Below, piece after piece: positions 16,100 to 24,288 of a stretch of 64,000 bases of DNA. The position numbers and the translations under genes are program-made. The notes beneath the pieces are model-generated. The model had not been told where the DNA came from. It worked only from the letters and a program-made list of their open reading frames with translations, and made no database searches. How positions within the stretch are numbered: position 1 is the stretch's first letter; every line of letters begins with the position of its first letter. The stretch comes from Fimenecus sp045633505 (GTDB lineage Bacteria > Bacillota > Clostridia > Oscillospirales > Acutalibacteraceae): NCBI GenBank assembly GCA_045633505.1, contig JAZQYK010000061.1, positions 1-64,000 of the forward strand, given 5' to 3'.

Positions 16100-18287
16100 A
16101 ACAAAAATCAAATTATCAGGAACAGTTACAGACGTTACGTATTATAACGACGTTAATGGCTATACTGTTTTTTCTGTTGATATCGGTGAAGAGGAACTGA
16201 CTGTGGTTGGAAATACCGCTGATGTGAAGCTGGGTGACCGTGTTGAAATCATCGGTGACTATACTTATCACTCAATTTACGGCAGACAGTTCAAAGCTGA
16301 TGTCTGTAATGCCACTTTGCCTGAAACTGTTGACGATTTATATCATTATCTTGCAAGCGGTGTGATTAAAGGTATCCGAGAGTCAACTGCTCTTAAGATA
16401 ATTGAAAGATTTAAGGAAAAAACCTTTGACATTCTTGAAAAAGAGCCCGAACGCCTTGCCGAAATCAAGGGTATATCCCTTGAAAAAGCAAAGAAAATCG
16501 GTAAAGAATATAACCGCCAATGCTCAACCCGTGCTTTGATAATCAAATTATCAAAATATGGCTTAAAAACAAGTGAATGTTTGACAGCCTATGATAAATT
16601 AGGCAATAATGCGGTACAACTTATTGAAGAAAATCCCTATTGCCTTTGTGAAGGTGAAAACAGAATATCTTTTGAACGCGCTGAACAAATTGCTCAGATG
16701 CTGCCTGAAAAGCCTAAAAGTCAATACAGAATTGAAGCAGGTGTGCTTTATGTGATTACCCATAATTTTTATAACGGTCACACTTGCTTACCCCTTGAAA
16801 AGCTGTTTATGCCGTCAGGGGATTTACTTGACGAAAGCCGAGACAGCATTGAAATAGCAATTGATAATCTGGTTGCAACAAAAAGAATTATAATTGAAAA
16901 TATGAGGGGTAAGGACTTCGTTTTTCTCCCTGAGGCATATAATGCCGAAAAATCTATTTCAAACAGAATGAAGGTTTTGTTAAGATTTCCACCTGAAAAT
17001 CCTATTGACGTGAACAAATATATTGACAAAATCGAGAAAAAACTCAAGATTGAATACGCCGAAAAACAGAAAGAATCAATCAAAACCGCTGTTAATAAGG
17101 GTATTCTTATTCTTACGGGCGGTCCGGGTACGGGTAAAACCACCACTTTGAACGGCATAATCAATATGTTTGAAAAAGACCAATTGGATATTGCGCTTTG
17201 CGCACCAACAGGTAGAGCCGCTCAAAGAATGACTGAGGCAACAGGCAGGGTGGCAACGACAATTCATAGACTTTTAGAGGTGGAATGGGGCGAAAATGAC
17301 AGACCGATTTTCAAACGTAATCTGCGCAACCCTCTCGATTGTCAGGCTGTAATTGTGGATGAAATGTCAATGGTTGATATTTTCTTGTTTTCCCATCTGC
17401 TTGATGCGTTGCCCTTTGGGTGCCGTCTTATAATGGTGGGTGACAGTGACCAGCTTCCGTCAGTCAGCGCAGGTAATGTTTTAAAGGACTTGATTGATTG
17501 CCGACTTATGCCCGTTGTGGAACTTAAAGAGATTTTCCGTCAGGCAATGGACAGTAATATCGTCCGTAATGCTCATGCCATTGTGAATGGAAATAAAATT
17601 GAAACCGATTATAAAGACGGTGACTTTTTCTTTATGCATCGTCACTATCCGTTTGACGCAGTCCGTACCGTGAAAGAACTTTGCACAAAACGACTCCCAA
17701 GCGCTTACGGTTATGACCCCGTAACACAAATTCAGGTGCTTTGCCCGTCAAAAAAAGGTGACACGGGTACGGTTAATTTAAATAAAGAGCTGCAGGAAGC
17801 ATTAAACCCTTCACAGAAAGGCAAGGCAGAATATAATACTGAATACCGTGTTTTCCGCGAAGGTGACAAGGTAATGCAGACTAAGAATAATTACAATATT
17901 CATTGGGAATCACAAGATGACGAGGGTGATGGCATATTCAACGGTGATATTGGCTTTATTGAAAAGATTGATATTGCCCACGATGCGATAATTATTGACT
18001 TTGCTGGTAAAAGAGCAACCTATTCAAAGGAACAGCTTACTGAAATTGAATTAGCTTATGCGGTCACGATACATAAAAGTCAAGGCAGTGAGTTCGACGT
18101 TGTCGTAATGCCTGTAATTTCAATAAACAGCAGACTTTGTTATCGAAATCTTCTTTATACTGCCGTGACCCGAGCAAAAAAACTTATGATTTTGGTTGGT
18201 ACGACGGGTTGCCTTGACAGTATGATTGAAAACAATAAAACACAGCTTCGATATTCAGCACTCAGACATTTTTTGCTTGACAATTGA
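16086..18287 (+). CDS. recD2: ATP-dependent RecD-like DNA helicase (RecD2)
   Basis: A 733-residue superfamily 1B 5'-3' helicase. An N-terminal OB-like region (LSGTVTDVTYYNDVNGYTVF) and helix-hairpin-helix repeats (SGVIKGIRESTALKIIERF, EIKGISLEKAKKIG) mark the RecD2 rather than the RecBCD-type RecD. The Walker A motif is ILTGGPGTGKTTT near residue 343. Walker B is IVDEMSMVD, VGDSDQLPSVSAG is motif III, and AYAVTIHKSQGSE and YTAVTRAKKL are the C-terminal motifs. In Bacillus and Deinococcus it acts in DNA repair without RecBC. The ATG at 16086 is used; it lies inside the tail of the preceding small gene. Confidence 0.95.
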   Translation: MEEFETKIKLSGTVTDVTYYNDVNGYTVFSVDIGEEELTVVGNTADVKLGDRVEIIGDYTYHSIYGRQFKADVCNATLPETVDDLYHYLASGVIKGIRESTALKIIERFKEKTFDILEKEPERLAEIKGISLEKAKKIGKEYNRQCSTRALIIKLSKYGLKTSECLTAYDKLGNNAVQLIEENPYCLCEGENRISFERAEQIAQMLPEKPKSQYRIEAGVLYVITHNFYNGHTCLPLEKLFMPSGDLLDESRDSIEIAIDNLVATKRIIIENMRGKDFVFLPEAYNAEKSISNRMKVLLRFPPENPIDVNKYIDKIEKKLKIEYAEKQKESIKTAVNKGILILTGGPGTGKTTTLNGIINMFEKDQLDIALCAPTGRAAQRMTEATGRVATTIHRLLEVEWGENDRPIFKRNLRNPLDCQAVIVDEMSMVDIFLFSHLLDALPFGCRLIMVGDSDQLPSVSAGNVLKDLIDCRLMPVVELKEIFRQAMDSNIVRNAHAIVNGNKIETDYKDGDFFFMHRHYPFDAVRTVKELCTKRLPSAYGYDPVTQIQVLCPSKKGDTGTVNLNKELQEALNPSQKGKAEYNTEYRVFREGDKVMQTKNNYNIHWESQDDEGDGIFNGDIGFIEKIDIAHDAIIIDFAGKRATYSKEQLTEIELAYAVTIHKSQGSEFDVVVMPVISINSRLCYRNLLYTAVTRAKKLMILVGTTGCLDSMIENNKTQLRYSALRHFLLDN

Positions 18288-18321
18288 TTAAATGGGTGTA
18301 TAATGTAAATAAGCCAAGTAA

Positions 18322-18418
18322 ATAGTGCATGGGTGCTGACGGTAAGTCGGCTGAGATTAGAGTTAAACCACTCTTGACCATTGAACCTGATACGGATAAT
18401 GCCGTCGTAGGAAAGCTT
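18322..18418 (+). promoter_or_regulatory. TPP riboswitch (THI element)
   Basis: Contains the conserved thiamine pyrophosphate aptamer blocks in order: GGGTGCT (18331-18337), CTGAGA (18351-18356), and TTGAACCTGATACGGATAAT followed by GCCGTCGTAG (18381-18410). It precedes a terminator hairpin and thiT. The design therefore reads as TPP-triggered transcription termination (an OFF switch). End points are approximate. Confidence 0.95.
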
Positions 18419-18423
18419 TTCAG

Positions 18424-18459
18424 TTCAGCCTTGCGGTATATGCTATGGCTGAATTTTTT
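18424..18459 (+). terminator. Riboswitch-controlled terminator before thiT
   Basis: TTCAGCC (18424-18430) pairs with GGCTGAA (18447-18453) and is followed by a T-run, ending just before the GGAGG of thiT. It is the expression platform of the TPP element. Confidence 0.8.
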
Positions 18460-18476
18460 ATTTGGAGGAACAAAAA

Positions 18477-19136
18477 ATGAAAAACAAGAAAAATTTGTAT
18501 TGGTTGGTTGAAAGTGCAATTATGATTGCTCTTTCCGCGGTGTTGGAACTCGTTTCAAAGTCAATAATCCCTGAAATGACTTTTGGCGGTCAAATCACGA
18601 TTGTAAGTATGCTTCCCATAGTTTTAGTGGCGTGGAAGTACGGCGTGGGTAAAGGACTTGTAACGGGCTTTGTCTATTCTTTGGTGCAGATGGTAATGGG
18701 AGTCAGTACAATCAGTAAAATGATTTTACCAACATCTGACGAATATCTCGGCAGTTTGCTGAATATCGTGCTGATGTTTGCTTTTGATTACATACTTGCT
18801 TATACAGCACTTGGATTTTCATCAATCTATAAAAAAACTGTCAAGAATAACTCTGTGTCACTTGCACTCGGTGCGTTTACGGTTTTGTTGTTCCGTTATA
18901 TCTGTCACATTGTTTCAGGGTATATCCTTTTTGGTGCGTGGGCAGAATGGTTCTTTACTCAGGAGGGCTTCTATTCTTGGGGACAGACAATAATGAATAC
19001 GTTCAGCGGTGACGCTTTGTCACTTGTGTATTCAATTATATACAACGGATTTTATATGATTCCCGAAATCATAATTACAACAATTGTGGCTATCGTAATC
19101 GGCAAAATTCCACAAATCACAAAAGTAAAAGCATAA
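18477..19136 (+). CDS. thiT: Energy-coupled thiamine transporter substrate-binding subunit ThiT
   Basis: A 219-residue ECF S-component with six hydrophobic segments. It has the AxxxA-type first helix (ESAIMIALSAVLELVSK) used to dock the shared ECF module, and a conserved tail of loops (LFGAWAEWFFTQEGFYSWG) forming the thiamine pocket. Thiamine uptake needs the EcfA/A'/T module encoded elsewhere. The start ATG at 18477 follows GGAGGAAC; a TTG at 18462 lies before that site. The TPP riboswitch directly upstream supports the assignment and shows repression by cellular TPP. Confidence 0.95.
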   Translation: MKNKKNLYWLVESAIMIALSAVLELVSKSIIPEMTFGGQITIVSMLPIVLVAWKYGVGKGLVTGFVYSLVQMVMGVSTISKMILPTSDEYLGSLLNIVLMFAFDYILAYTALGFSSIYKKTVKNNSVSLALGAFTVLLFRYICHIVSGYILFGAWAEWFFTQEGFYSWGQTIMNTFSGDALSLVYSIIYNGFYMIPEIIITTIVAIVIGKIPQITKVKA

Positions 19137-19143
19137 AAGAAAA

Positions 19144-19174
19144 TCCCTTGACCGTATCAGTCAAGGGACTTTTT
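19144..19174. terminator. Bidirectional terminator between thiT and comM
   Basis: Stem TCCCTTGAC / GTCAAGGGA with a seven-base loop and T-rich flank (CTTTTTT on plus, A-rich opposite). It separates two convergent genes. Confidence 0.85.
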
Positions 19175-20700
19175 TATGTATCAAAGCGTCTGTCGAAACT
19201 TCTGTACTGAATTGCTTCAGTAATGTGTTTAACGTCAATCATTTCTTCATTATCCATATCTGCAATTGTTCTTGCAATTCTTAATACTTTATCATAAGCT
19301 CTTGCGGATAATGAAAGTCTGTCAAAGGCTGTTTTTAAAATAAGAACGGCAGCTTCAGTCATAACGCAGTATTTCTTTGTACTTGCCGAGTCCATTTTAG
19401 CATTACAAGTAATATTCGTTCCTTTAAAACGTTCTAACTGAATAGCTCTTGCTTTTTCAACACGTTTTTTAATTTCTGCCGAAGTTTCACATTTTCTGTT
19501 GCTTGACAAATTCTCAAAATCAACAGGCGGAACTGAAATGTGAATGTCAAGTCGGTCAATCAACGGACCGCTGACTCTGTTTATATATCTTTGTGCCATT
19601 CCTTGAGAACAGGTACAAGGGCGGGTAGGGTGTCCAAGATAACCGCAAGGACAAGGATTCATTGCACAAATCATCATAACAGAACAAGGATATTGAAATT
19701 TAGCCATAGCTCTTGAAATGCTGATTACACCGTCTTCAATAGGCTGTCTTAAAACCTCAAGCGTGTTTCTTGTGAATTCAGGTAATTCGTCAAGGAATAA
19801 AACACCGTTGTGTGCCAAAGATACTTCACCGGGGCGTGGAATTGCGCCACCACCTGAAAGTCCGGCAGGGGAAACGGTGTGATGAGGTGAACGGAATGGT
19901 CTTGACCTTAAAAGTGATACACCCGACGGCAACGCACCCGCAATTGAATAAATATTCGTGGTTTCAATAGACTCATCAAAGGTCATATCAGGCAAAATTG
20001 ACGGCATTCTTTTTGCCAACATACTCTTACCTGACCCAGGAGGACCAACCATAAGCACGTTATGTCCGCCGGCAGCGGCGATTTCAAGTGCTCGTTTTGC
20101 TTCTTCCTGACCTTTAACGTCGGAAAAGTCGGGCAAATTATCGGGGTTTCTGTATTCTGTATAATCATCGGGGGATACGGGAGTAATCATTGCAATCCCT
20201 TGAAGATGATTTAAAAGCTGAAGTACGGTTTTTACAGGATAAACTTCAATTCCCTGAACAACGGCACCTTCTTTTATGTTTTCAGCAGGGATAAAGATTT
20301 TTTGAATACCCTTTTTCTTGGCGCAAAGCACCATTGGAAGAACACCGTTGACCTTTCTCAACGTACCATCAAGGGACAATTCACCAATAAAAGCCATATT
20401 TTCATCAATGCCTTTTAGTTGGTCGTTAGCGCAAAGCAAAGATATTAAGATTGGCAGGTCATAAAGCGGACCTTCCTTTTTCATATCAGCAGGTGCAAGA
20501 TTAACCGTAATTCTGCTTACGGGATATTGAAGATTAGTGTTTTTTATTGCAGAACGGACTCTTTCCTTACTTTCCGAAACAGCCGTATCAGGCAGTCCCA
20601 CAATGTCAAAACGAGGCATACCGCCTGAAATATCTGCCTCAACCGTCACTATATAAGCCTCCATACCAAAAAGACCGAGACTTGTAACCTTAGCGAACAA
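19174..20700 (-). CDS. comM: YifB/ComM family Mg chelatase-like AAA+ ATPase
   Basis: A protein of 508 residues. The N-terminal lobe carries VEADISGGMPRFDIVGLPDTAVSE. A AAA+ core follows with Walker A GPPGSGKSMLAKRMP (near residue 220) and Walker B LFLDELPEF. A Cys-rich insert CAMNPCPCGYLGHPTRPCTC and a C-terminal Mg-chelatase-type lid complete it. ComM hexamers drive branch migration during natural transformation and recombination in Haemophilus; the clostridial role is less studied. The TTG at 20700 (reading MFAKVTSLG) is preferred, because GGGGTGA precedes it and this N-terminus matches clostridial homologues. A GTG at 20709 overlaps the ribosome binding site. It is a single-gene unit, convergent with thiT. 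Confidence 0.92.
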   Translation of the reverse strand: MFAKVTSLGLFGMEAYIVTVEADISGGMPRFDIVGLPDTAVSESKERVRSAIKNTNLQYPVSRITVNLAPADMKKEGPLYDLPILISLLCANDQLKGIDENMAFIGELSLDGTLRKVNGVLPMVLCAKKKGIQKIFIPAENIKEGAVVQGIEVYPVKTVLQLLNHLQGIAMITPVSPDDYTEYRNPDNLPDFSDVKGQEEAKRALEIAAAGGHNVLMVGPPGSGKSMLAKRMPSILPDMTFDESIETTNIYSIAGALPSGVSLLRSRPFRSPHHTVSPAGLSGGGAIPRPGEVSLAHNGVLFLDELPEFTRNTLEVLRQPIEDGVISISRAMAKFQYPCSVMMICAMNPCPCGYLGHPTRPCTCSQGMAQRYINRVSGPLIDRLDIHISVPPVDFENLSSNRKCETSAEIKKRVEKARAIQLERFKGTNITCNAKMDSASTKKYCVMTEAAVLILKTAFDRLSLSARAYDKVLRIARTIADMDNEEMIDVKHITEAIQYRSFDRRFDT

Positions 20701-20841
20701 AAAAATCACCCCAATTCATTGAATACTATTATACAATAAAGTTGTGGTAATTTTCAATAATTTTCGTCCATATATTTATATATTTACTTTTTATATTTTT
20801 TGGAGTACAATATAAATATAATTTAAACGGAGGTTGTTTTT

Positions 20842-22557
20842 GTGAACGATATTAACAAACTTTATGACCAATGGCTTTTATCTGCAACGGCTGATGCCGA
20901 TTTAATCCCTGAACTTGAAAGTATTAAAGGGGATGAAGAAGCAATTCTCGACCGTTTTTATAAAAATCTTGAATTTGGTACTGCGGGACTTCGCGGTGTG
21001 ATTGGCGCAGGTACAAACAGAATGAACGTTTATACAGTCAATCAGGCAACACAGGGACTTGCTGATTATCTCAACGAAAATTTTGAAAACCCATCTGTTG
21101 CAATTGCTTATGATTCAAGAATTAAATCTGAAGAATTTGCCAAAAGTGCGGCAGGAGTTTTGGCTGCAAACGGAGTTAAGGTCTATATTTATCCTGAACT
21201 TGTGCCAACGCCGATGTTGTCTTTTGCTGTCAGAAGACTTGAATGTTCATCGGGTATTATTATCACAGCAAGTCATAATCCGTCAAAATACAACGGATTT
21301 AAATGCTATGACCCTAACGGCTATCAGATGACTGATGAGGCTGCATCAAAAACCTATGATTTCATTCAAAAAACCGATATGTTCACGGGCGTTAAAACAA
21401 TGGAGTTTGAGGAAGCGCTTGCTGAGGATATGATTGACTTTATTGAGGATTGGCTGATGGATGAGTTCTATCAGAAGGTGCTTGATTGCAGAGTGAATCC
21501 TGATGCAACTAAAAAAGCAGGACTTAAAGTTATTTACACACCGCTTAACGGTACAGGTAACAAGCCCGTTAGAAAAATCCTTAAAAAAGCAGGAATTGCC
21601 GACGTAACTATCGTTAAAGAGCAGGAAAAACCTGACGGTAATTTCCCAACTTGTCCATATCCTAATCCTGAAATCCGTCAGGCATTTGAATGTGCAATTG
21701 AAACGGCAAAGGGAACTGACGCTGACTTGCTTCTTGCTACCGACCCCGACTGTGACCGCGTTGGTATCGCTGTCCGTGACGGTGACGAATACGTTCTTAT
21801 GACGGGTAACGAGGTTGGCGCAATGTTTGCAGAATACTTGTTATCTTCACTTAAAGAGCAAGGCAAATTGCCTGAAAAACCAATTGTTGTTAAAACAATC
21901 GTTACTACTCCGTTGGTTGAAACGATTGCATCGGCTTATGGTGCTGAAACTGCTGACTTGCTTACGGGCTTCAAGTATATTGGTGAGCTTGTAACAAATC
22001 TTGAAAAGGTTAATGAAGAAGACAGATTTGTTGTGGGTATGGAAGAGTCTTACGGATATCTTCGCGGTGCTCACGCAAGAGATAAAGACGCTGTCGTGGC
22101 ATCACTTCTCATTTGTGAAATGGCTTCTTATTATAAACTTCAGGGAATTTCTCTCAAGCAGTTTATGGACAGTATCTATGAAAAATACGGTATGTATCTC
22201 AACACCGTTCTCAACTTTGCTTTCGAGGGTGCAGCGGGTATGCAGAAGATGGCAGATATTATGTCATCACTCCGCGAAGATTCACCAAAGGCGATAGGCG
22301 AATATAACGTCGTTAAAGTTGCCGACTATAAAACAAGTGTGATGAAATCCGTTGACGGTGCTGAAACCGTAATTGACTTGCCAAAATCAAACGTGCTTTC
22401 ATATTATCTTGAGGACGGAAGCGAGGTTATTGTTCGCCCTTCAGGTACTGAGCCAAAAATCAAGGCTTATATTACCGCTTGCGGTGCTGTCCGTGAAGAA
22501 TCAGAGGCAAAAGCAAAAGAATTAGGCGATAGCATTTCAAAGATTTTAGGAGTATAA
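20842..22557 (+). CDS. Phospho-sugar mutase (phosphoglucomutase/phosphomannomutase, PgcA type)
   Basis: A 571-residue alpha-D-phosphohexomutase that interconverts glucose 1- and 6-phosphate or a similar pair. The four domain landmarks are seen. AGLRGVIGAG binds early. The phospho-serine loop is IITASHNPSKYNGFK (near residue 145), and the metal loop is ATDPDCDRVGIA. The sugar-specificity segment GMEESYGYL and the phosphate-binding VRPSGTEPKIKAY follow. The length fits the bacterial PgcA class. The GTG start at 20842 follows ACGGAGGTTG. It likely feeds UDP-glucose for envelope polymers and central metabolism. A 31-codon gene follows after four bases. Confidence 0.93.
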   Translation: MNDINKLYDQWLLSATADADLIPELESIKGDEEAILDRFYKNLEFGTAGLRGVIGAGTNRMNVYTVNQATQGLADYLNENFENPSVAIAYDSRIKSEEFAKSAAGVLAANGVKVYIYPELVPTPMLSFAVRRLECSSGIIITASHNPSKYNGFKCYDPNGYQMTDEAASKTYDFIQKTDMFTGVKTMEFEEALAEDMIDFIEDWLMDEFYQKVLDCRVNPDATKKAGLKVIYTPLNGTGNKPVRKILKKAGIADVTIVKEQEKPDGNFPTCPYPNPEIRQAFECAIETAKGTDADLLLATDPDCDRVGIAVRDGDEYVLMTGNEVGAMFAEYLLSSLKEQGKLPEKPIVVKTIVTTPLVETIASAYGAETADLLTGFKYIGELVTNLEKVNEEDRFVVGMEESYGYLRGAHARDKDAVVASLLICEMASYYKLQGISLKQFMDSIYEKYGMYLNTVLNFAFEGAAGMQKMADIMSSLREDSPKAIGEYNVVKVADYKTSVMKSVDGAETVIDLPKSNVLSYYLEDGSEVIVRPSGTEPKIKAYITACGAVREESEAKAKELGDSISKILGV

Positions 22558-22561
22558 TTTA

Positions 22562-22657
22562 ATGAAAAGAGAAACCTTTATAAAAGCAGTGTCAATTTTT
22601 CTGGCTGTGATTATGATTTTAAGTACGGCAACCGTACTGTTTCAGATATTTATGTAA
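22562..22657 (+). CDS. Predicted 31-residue membrane peptide
   Basis: An open frame ATG...TAA too short for usual gene calling. It starts four bases after the phosphomutase stop and is preceded by TTAGGAG. The peptide has a basic start (MKRETFIK) and one hydrophobic stretch (AVSIFLAVIMILSTATVLF), so it would be a single-span membrane peptide. A small hairpin (AGTACGG-caa-CCGTACT) lies inside the coding part. A terminator follows immediately after the stop, which supports it being the last gene of the transcript. Function is unknown. Confidence 0.5.
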   Translation: MKRETFIKAVSIFLAVIMILSTATVLFQIFM

Positions 22658-22664
22658 TTTTAAT

Positions 22665-22690
22665 GGGGTAGCCGAATGCTGCCCCTTTTT
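22665..22690 (+). terminator. Intrinsic terminator after the phosphomutase unit
   Basis: GGGGTAGC-cgaat-GCTGCCCC stem with one G-U pair, then TTTTT. Confidence 0.85.
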
Positions 22691-22729
22691 CTTGTCGGTC
22701 TATTTATGAATATTATACAAAAATTTCTG

Positions 22730-22757
22730 TTGACTTTTATTTTTTTTGTGATATAAT
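22730..22757 (+). promoter_or_regulatory. Promoter of the sigma-factor gene
   Basis: TTGACT (22730-22735) and TATAAT (22752-22757) are spaced by 16 bases, about 50 bases upstream of the TTG start. Confidence 0.75.
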
Positions 22758-22806
22758 TTAAAACATATAGGTGTAGTTGTGTTTAGTAACTTATGAGGTG
22801 GAAAGT

Positions 22807-23358
22807 TTGGACGATAATTTACTTGTCTCAAAGGCTAAGGAAGGGGACAGTAATTCTTTAACAACTTTGATTAAACGTTATTCTGATATGGTCTTTCAAA
22901 AATCTCTTTCTTTTAAACAGTTAAGCGGAATTGATTACGAAGATTTATATCAGGAGGGAATGATTGGACTTCTTGGTGCGGTTTATTCTTTTGATGACTC
23001 AAAGGACGTTTTGTTTTCAACCTTTGCTTCAACTCTTGTTACGAGAAAAATGCTTTCAGCATTGAGAAATGCCAATAATAAAGCAAACATTCCTCTCCAT
23101 TCATATATATCCATTGACGAAGAAATAAATCTTCGTTCATATTCACCGACTCCTGAGGATTTGTTGCTTTTTAATGAAGAAATTGAAAGAATAAACTCAT
23201 TTGTTGAAGATAATCTTTCAAAAACTGAAAAGAAAGTTTTCAAGCTTAATATGCTTGGTTTAAGTTATAATGAAATTGCTGAGATTCTTGATTGCAATGA
23301 AAAATCAGTTGATAATGCTTTGCAAAGAATACGCAAGAAAATCCGCAGTATCAAATAA
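22807..23358 (+). CDS. Sigma-70 family factor, SigH (Spo0H)-like
   Basis: A 183-residue RNA polymerase sigma factor with region 2 (DYEDLYQEGMIGLLGAVYSFD, near residues 45-65) and region 4 (LSYNEIAEILDCNEKSVDNAL). There is no region 1 or typical region 3. NIPLHSYISID and the KSVDNALQRIRKK helix strongly recall SigH of Bacillus, the early-sporulation and stationary-phase sigma. It is shorter and more divergent than a canonical SigH, so it may be a paralogue. The TTG at 22807, which has GAGGTGG before it, is taken as start. The longer frame from 22777 would run through the ribosome binding site. No anti-sigma gene is adjacent; a zinc-ribbon gene follows after 36 bases. Confidence 0.82.
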   Translation: MDDNLLVSKAKEGDSNSLTTLIKRYSDMVFQKSLSFKQLSGIDYEDLYQEGMIGLLGAVYSFDDSKDVLFSTFASTLVTRKMLSALRNANNKANIPLHSYISIDEEINLRSYSPTPEDLLLFNEEIERINSFVEDNLSKTEKKVFKLNMLGLSYNEIAEILDCNEKSVDNALQRIRKKIRSIK

Positions 23359-23394
23359 AAGCCCTTTGGGTAAAAAAATAAGCGAGGTAGCAAA

Positions 23395-23670
23395 ATGTAC
23401 GAAGACAAAACACTCATCTGTAAAGATTGTGGAAACGAATTTGTTTTTACAGCAGGTGAACAGGAATTCTATGCAGAGAAAGGATTTGTAAACGAGCCAC
23501 AAAGATGTAAAGAGTGCCGTGTTGCACGCAAAAACTCAATCCGTGGTGCTAAAGAATATCATACAGCTGTATGTGCTTCTTGCGGTGGCGAAGCAAAAAT
23601 TCCTTTCGTTCCAAAGGATGACAGACCTGTTTATTGCAGCGAATGCTTTGCAAAAATGAAGGGCGAATAA
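23395..23670 (+). CDS. Double zinc-ribbon protein
   Basis: A 91-residue cytoplasmic protein. It has two treble-Cys units: CKDCGNEFVFTAGEQEF...CKECR (residues about 9-40), matching the zinc-ribbon 'probable zinc-binding' family, and CASCGGEAKIPFVP...YCSECF near the C-terminus. Such proteins are common in Clostridia next to housekeeping genes. They may bind nucleic acid or RNA polymerase, but the function is unknown. It probably shares a transcript with the upstream sigma factor gene and is closed by the terminator at 23685-23714. Confidence 0.8.
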   Translation: MYEDKTLICKDCGNEFVFTAGEQEFYAEKGFVNEPQRCKECRVARKNSIRGAKEYHTAVCASCGGEAKIPFVPKDDRPVYCSECFAKMKGE

Positions 23671-23684
23671 TTAAAACCAAATTT

Positions 23685-23714
23685 ACACGAGGTGCTTTTG
23701 CATCTCGTGTTTTT
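23685..23714 (+). terminator. Intrinsic terminator of the sigma/zinc-ribbon unit
   Basis: ACACGAGGTGC-tttt-GCATCTCGTGT stem of 11 pairs with one G-U, followed by TTTT. Confidence 0.85.
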
Positions 23715-23745
23715 CATTGACTTTACGTAAAATTAATGCTAGGAT

Positions 23746-23770
23746 AAGACAGGGGACGGTTCTCTGTCTT
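23746..23770. repeat. Short palindromic element, REP-like
   Basis: AAGACAG (23746-23752) and CTGTCTT (23764-23770) bracket GGGACGGTTCT. From memory, the phrase GACAGGGGACGGTTCTCTGTC recurs in intergenic DNA of many Clostridia and other anaerobes, often near REP-associated tyrosine transposases. Only one copy is seen here. Confidence 0.4.
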
Positions 23771-23809
23771 CGGGGAAATCCAACAACTAAAACTTAATAT
23801 TTCACACTA

Positions 23810-23846
23810 AAAGCCGATGGGTGTAAAAATCCATCGGCTGTTTTTT
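23810..23846 (+). terminator. Second terminator-like hairpin, upstream of spoVAE
   Basis: AGCCGATGG / CCATCGGCT stem (23812-23820 with 23831-23839) with a GTGTAAAAAT loop, then GTTTTTT. It lies 46 bases before the spoVAE start. A terminator for the sigma unit already lies upstream, so this one either ends a short untranslated transcript or attenuates spoVAE. Confidence 0.65.
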
Positions 23847-23891
23847 CATATTTTTCTTTTTTTTAGACAAAATATCAAGGGAGGAAGAAAT

Positions 23892-24245
23892 ATGATTTTT
23901 TTAAAAGCATTTTTAGTTGGCGGAGTAATCTGTTTGATTGGTCAGTTGTTGATTGATTTAACAAAACTTACTCCGGCAAGAATACTTGTTGCATTCGTAG
24001 TTTTCGGTGTAATTTTGGGTGGCTTGGGACTCTACGAGCCTTTGGTAGAATGGGCAGGGGCAGGAGCAACCGTGCCCCTTACAGGCTTCGGCAATACCTT
24101 GGTGCAAGGCACGAAAGATGCCATAAAAGAAAAAGGCGCGTTGGGAATTTTCACAGGTCCGCTTTCTGCCGCTTCGGTAGGAATTACGGTTGCAATGCTC
24201 TGCGGACTAATAACGTCCTTCGTAACAAAACCAAAATCAAAGTGA
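23892..24245 (+). CDS. spoVAE: Stage V sporulation protein AE (SpoVAEb type)
   Basis: A 117-residue integral membrane protein with about three hydrophobic segments. Strong family motifs are present: FLVGGVICLIGQLLIDLTKLTPARI and AGAGATVPLTGFGNTLVQG. SpoVA proteins form the inner spore membrane channel that moves calcium dipicolinate in during sporulation and out during germination. The ATG at 23892 follows GGGAGGAAG. Normally spoVAE accompanies spoVAC and spoVAD; neither is next to it here, so it appears as an orphan cistron. A convergent terminator separates it from a small minus-strand gene. Confidence 0.92.
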   Translation: MIFLKAFLVGGVICLIGQLLIDLTKLTPARILVAFVVFGVILGGLGLYEPLVEWAGAGATVPLTGFGNTLVQGTKDAIKEKGALGIFTGPLSAASVGITVAMLCGLITSFVTKPKSK

Positions 24246-24252
24246 AAAAAAT

Positions 24253-24274
24253 AAGGACTGCAAAAGCAGTCCTT
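24253..24274. terminator. Bidirectional terminator between spoVAE and the small minus-strand gene
   Basis: AAGGACTGC-aaaa-GCAGTCCTT perfect stem with T-rich sequence on the plus side and A-rich on the other. Confidence 0.8.
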
Positions 24275-24288
24275 GAAATTTTTTATAA

